A stretch of 8,077 nt of DNA from Candidatus Aerophobota bacterium (GTDB lineage: Bacteria > Aerophobota > Aerophobia > Aerophobales > B3-G15), in contig QMQA01000044.1 in the NCBI GenBank assembly GCA_003648845.1, positions 1 to 8,077 on the forward strand, read 5' to 3'. How positions within the stretch are numbered: the stretch's first letter is position 1; every line of letters starts with the position of its first letter. The translations under genes and the position numbers were made by a program. Positions 7,401 to 8,077 of the stretch are shown piece by piece. The notes under the pieces were generated by a model, which had not been told where the DNA came from, did not search any database, and saw nothing but the letters and a program-made list of their open reading frames with translations.

Positions 7401-7406
7401 ATTATA
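7401..7406 (-). promoter_or_regulatory. Isolated perfect -10 box (TATAAT) facing the EamA gene
   Basis: The minus strand reads TATAAT at 7406-7401. There is no good -35 at 16-18 bases upstream, so it would be a weak or activator-dependent promoter, or chance. It would be compatible with either start of the transporter gene. Confidence 0.3.
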
Positions 7407-7453
7407 GCCAAATAATTTCTGCTTTCTGATTATTGTAAAAAAAGAGGAATGAG

Positions 7454-8077
7454 ATGAGTGTTTTGCTGGTTGACCCGCCCTGTGGGTCAAGAGTGTGGGA
7501 GCCTCACAGTGAACATCTTGGGTTGGGGTATCTTGCTGCCGAACTTCGACAGGAAGGACATGAGGTGGAGATAATGGATGCCGGACTTTTGCGCTGGTCT
7601 GTAAGAAAGACCTGTCGAGAGATTTTAAAAAGAAAACCGGCTATTCTTGGAATCTCTGTTGTGCAGCCTGCGATTAAGAATACCCTTTTTATAGTAAAAC
7701 TTTTAAGAGAGCAGGGATTAAAATCGCATATCTGCGTAGGAGGACATTTCCCAACTTTAAAGACCGAGGTTTTACTGGAAAAATGCTCTCTTATTGATTC
7801 TGTGGTATATGGGGAAGGGGATATTACCTTTCCTCTCCTTGTAAAAAAGGTCCTGGGGAAAGATAATTGGAAGGATATTAAAGGAATTGGCTATAGGGAA
7901 GGGGAGAGTATCAGAATAAACCCTCCTCAACCTCTGGTAGAAAACCTTGATGATTTACCTTTTCCTGCAAGAGACACTCTTCCCATTGTTTTAAGGTGGG
8001 GAAGAAATGCCATGGCCATTACCAGCAAGGGTTGTTACGGAAGGTGCATCTTCTGCGGTCCACGAGCCTTTTACCAG
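7454..8077 (+). CDS. Radical SAM protein with N-terminal cobalamin-binding-like domain (3' partial)
   Basis: The frame is open from ATG 7454 to the end of the window: 208 residues, with the rest missing. Residues 1 to about 140 resemble the Rossmann-like B12-binding domain found ahead of many radical SAM domains: MSVLLVDPP at the start, HLGLGYLAAELRQEGHEV, ILGISVVQP, VGGHFPT (95-101) and VVYGEGDITFPLL (118-129). The DxHxxG motif that supplies the cobalt-binding histidine is not seen. A linker with NLDDLPFPARD (164-174) leads to the radical SAM cluster motif CYGRCIFC, with C194, C198 and C201 (CX3CX2C) binding the 4Fe-4S cluster that cleaves S-adenosylmethionine. AGAGG at 7443-7447 is a good ribosome-binding site. 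Proteins of this architecture include methyltransferases, methylthiotransferase relatives and cyclases in lipid or pigment synthesis; the substrate-specific part lies beyond the window, so no function is assigned. Confidence 0.88.
   Translation, partial: MSVLLVDPPCGSRVWEPHSEHLGLGYLAAELRQEGHEVEIMDAGLLRWSVRKTCREILKRKPAILGISVVQPAIKNTLFIVKLLREQGLKSHICVGGHFPTLKTEVLLEKCSLIDSVVYGEGDITFPLLVKKVLGKDNWKDIKGIGYREGESIRINPPQPLVENLDDLPFPARDTLPIVLRWGRNAMAITSKGCYGRCIFCGPRAFYQ

Overview
The window looks like bacterial chromosomal DNA, AT-leaning and densely packed. PyrR is a bacterial regulator, the intergenic gaps hold sigma70-type TTGACA / TATAAT-like boxes, and arginine is often encoded by AGA or AGG. The lineage cannot be fixed from the sequence. 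A naturally split carbamoyl-phosphate synthetase large subunit (known from Aquifex and methanogenic archaea) and a type I dihydroorotase fused to no other domain suggest a deep-branching or uncultivated lineage rather than a model phylum.

Left part (1-4197, + strand): the 3' part of a de novo pyrimidine operon, pyrR (5' end cut off by the window) - pyrB - pyrC - carB C-terminal half. The genes overlap or lie 2 to 24 bases apart, so they are probably co-transcribed. PyrB and PyrC catalyse consecutive steps: carbamoyl phosphate to carbamoyl-aspartate to dihydroorotate. The last gene encodes only the second ATP-grasp domain and the regulatory MGS domain of CarB. Its partners, CarA and the N-terminal half of CarB, are not between pyrC and this gene, so they must be encoded elsewhere if the enzyme is functional.

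Middle (4175-5344, - strand): a 389-residue protein with two nucleoside diphosphate kinase-like domains. The first has lost the catalytic histidine and the phosphate-binding lysine. The second keeps all recognisable catalytic residues but carries about 60 extra residues. It converges on, and overlaps by 23 bases, the carB gene. It could close the same pathway (UDP to UTP), but it has its own promoter.

Right part (5345-8077): a 264-base divergent promoter region, a TatD-family metal-dependent hydrolase (+), an EamA/DMT-type ten-helix transporter (-) convergent with it, then a second divergent promoter region and the start of a cobalamin-binding-like/radical SAM protein (+) that runs off the window. 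These genes show no clear link to each other or to pyrimidine synthesis. I see no RNA genes, mobile elements, CRISPR arrays or large repeats. The most noteworthy features are the split carB placed directly after pyrC and the unusual tandem NDK protein.
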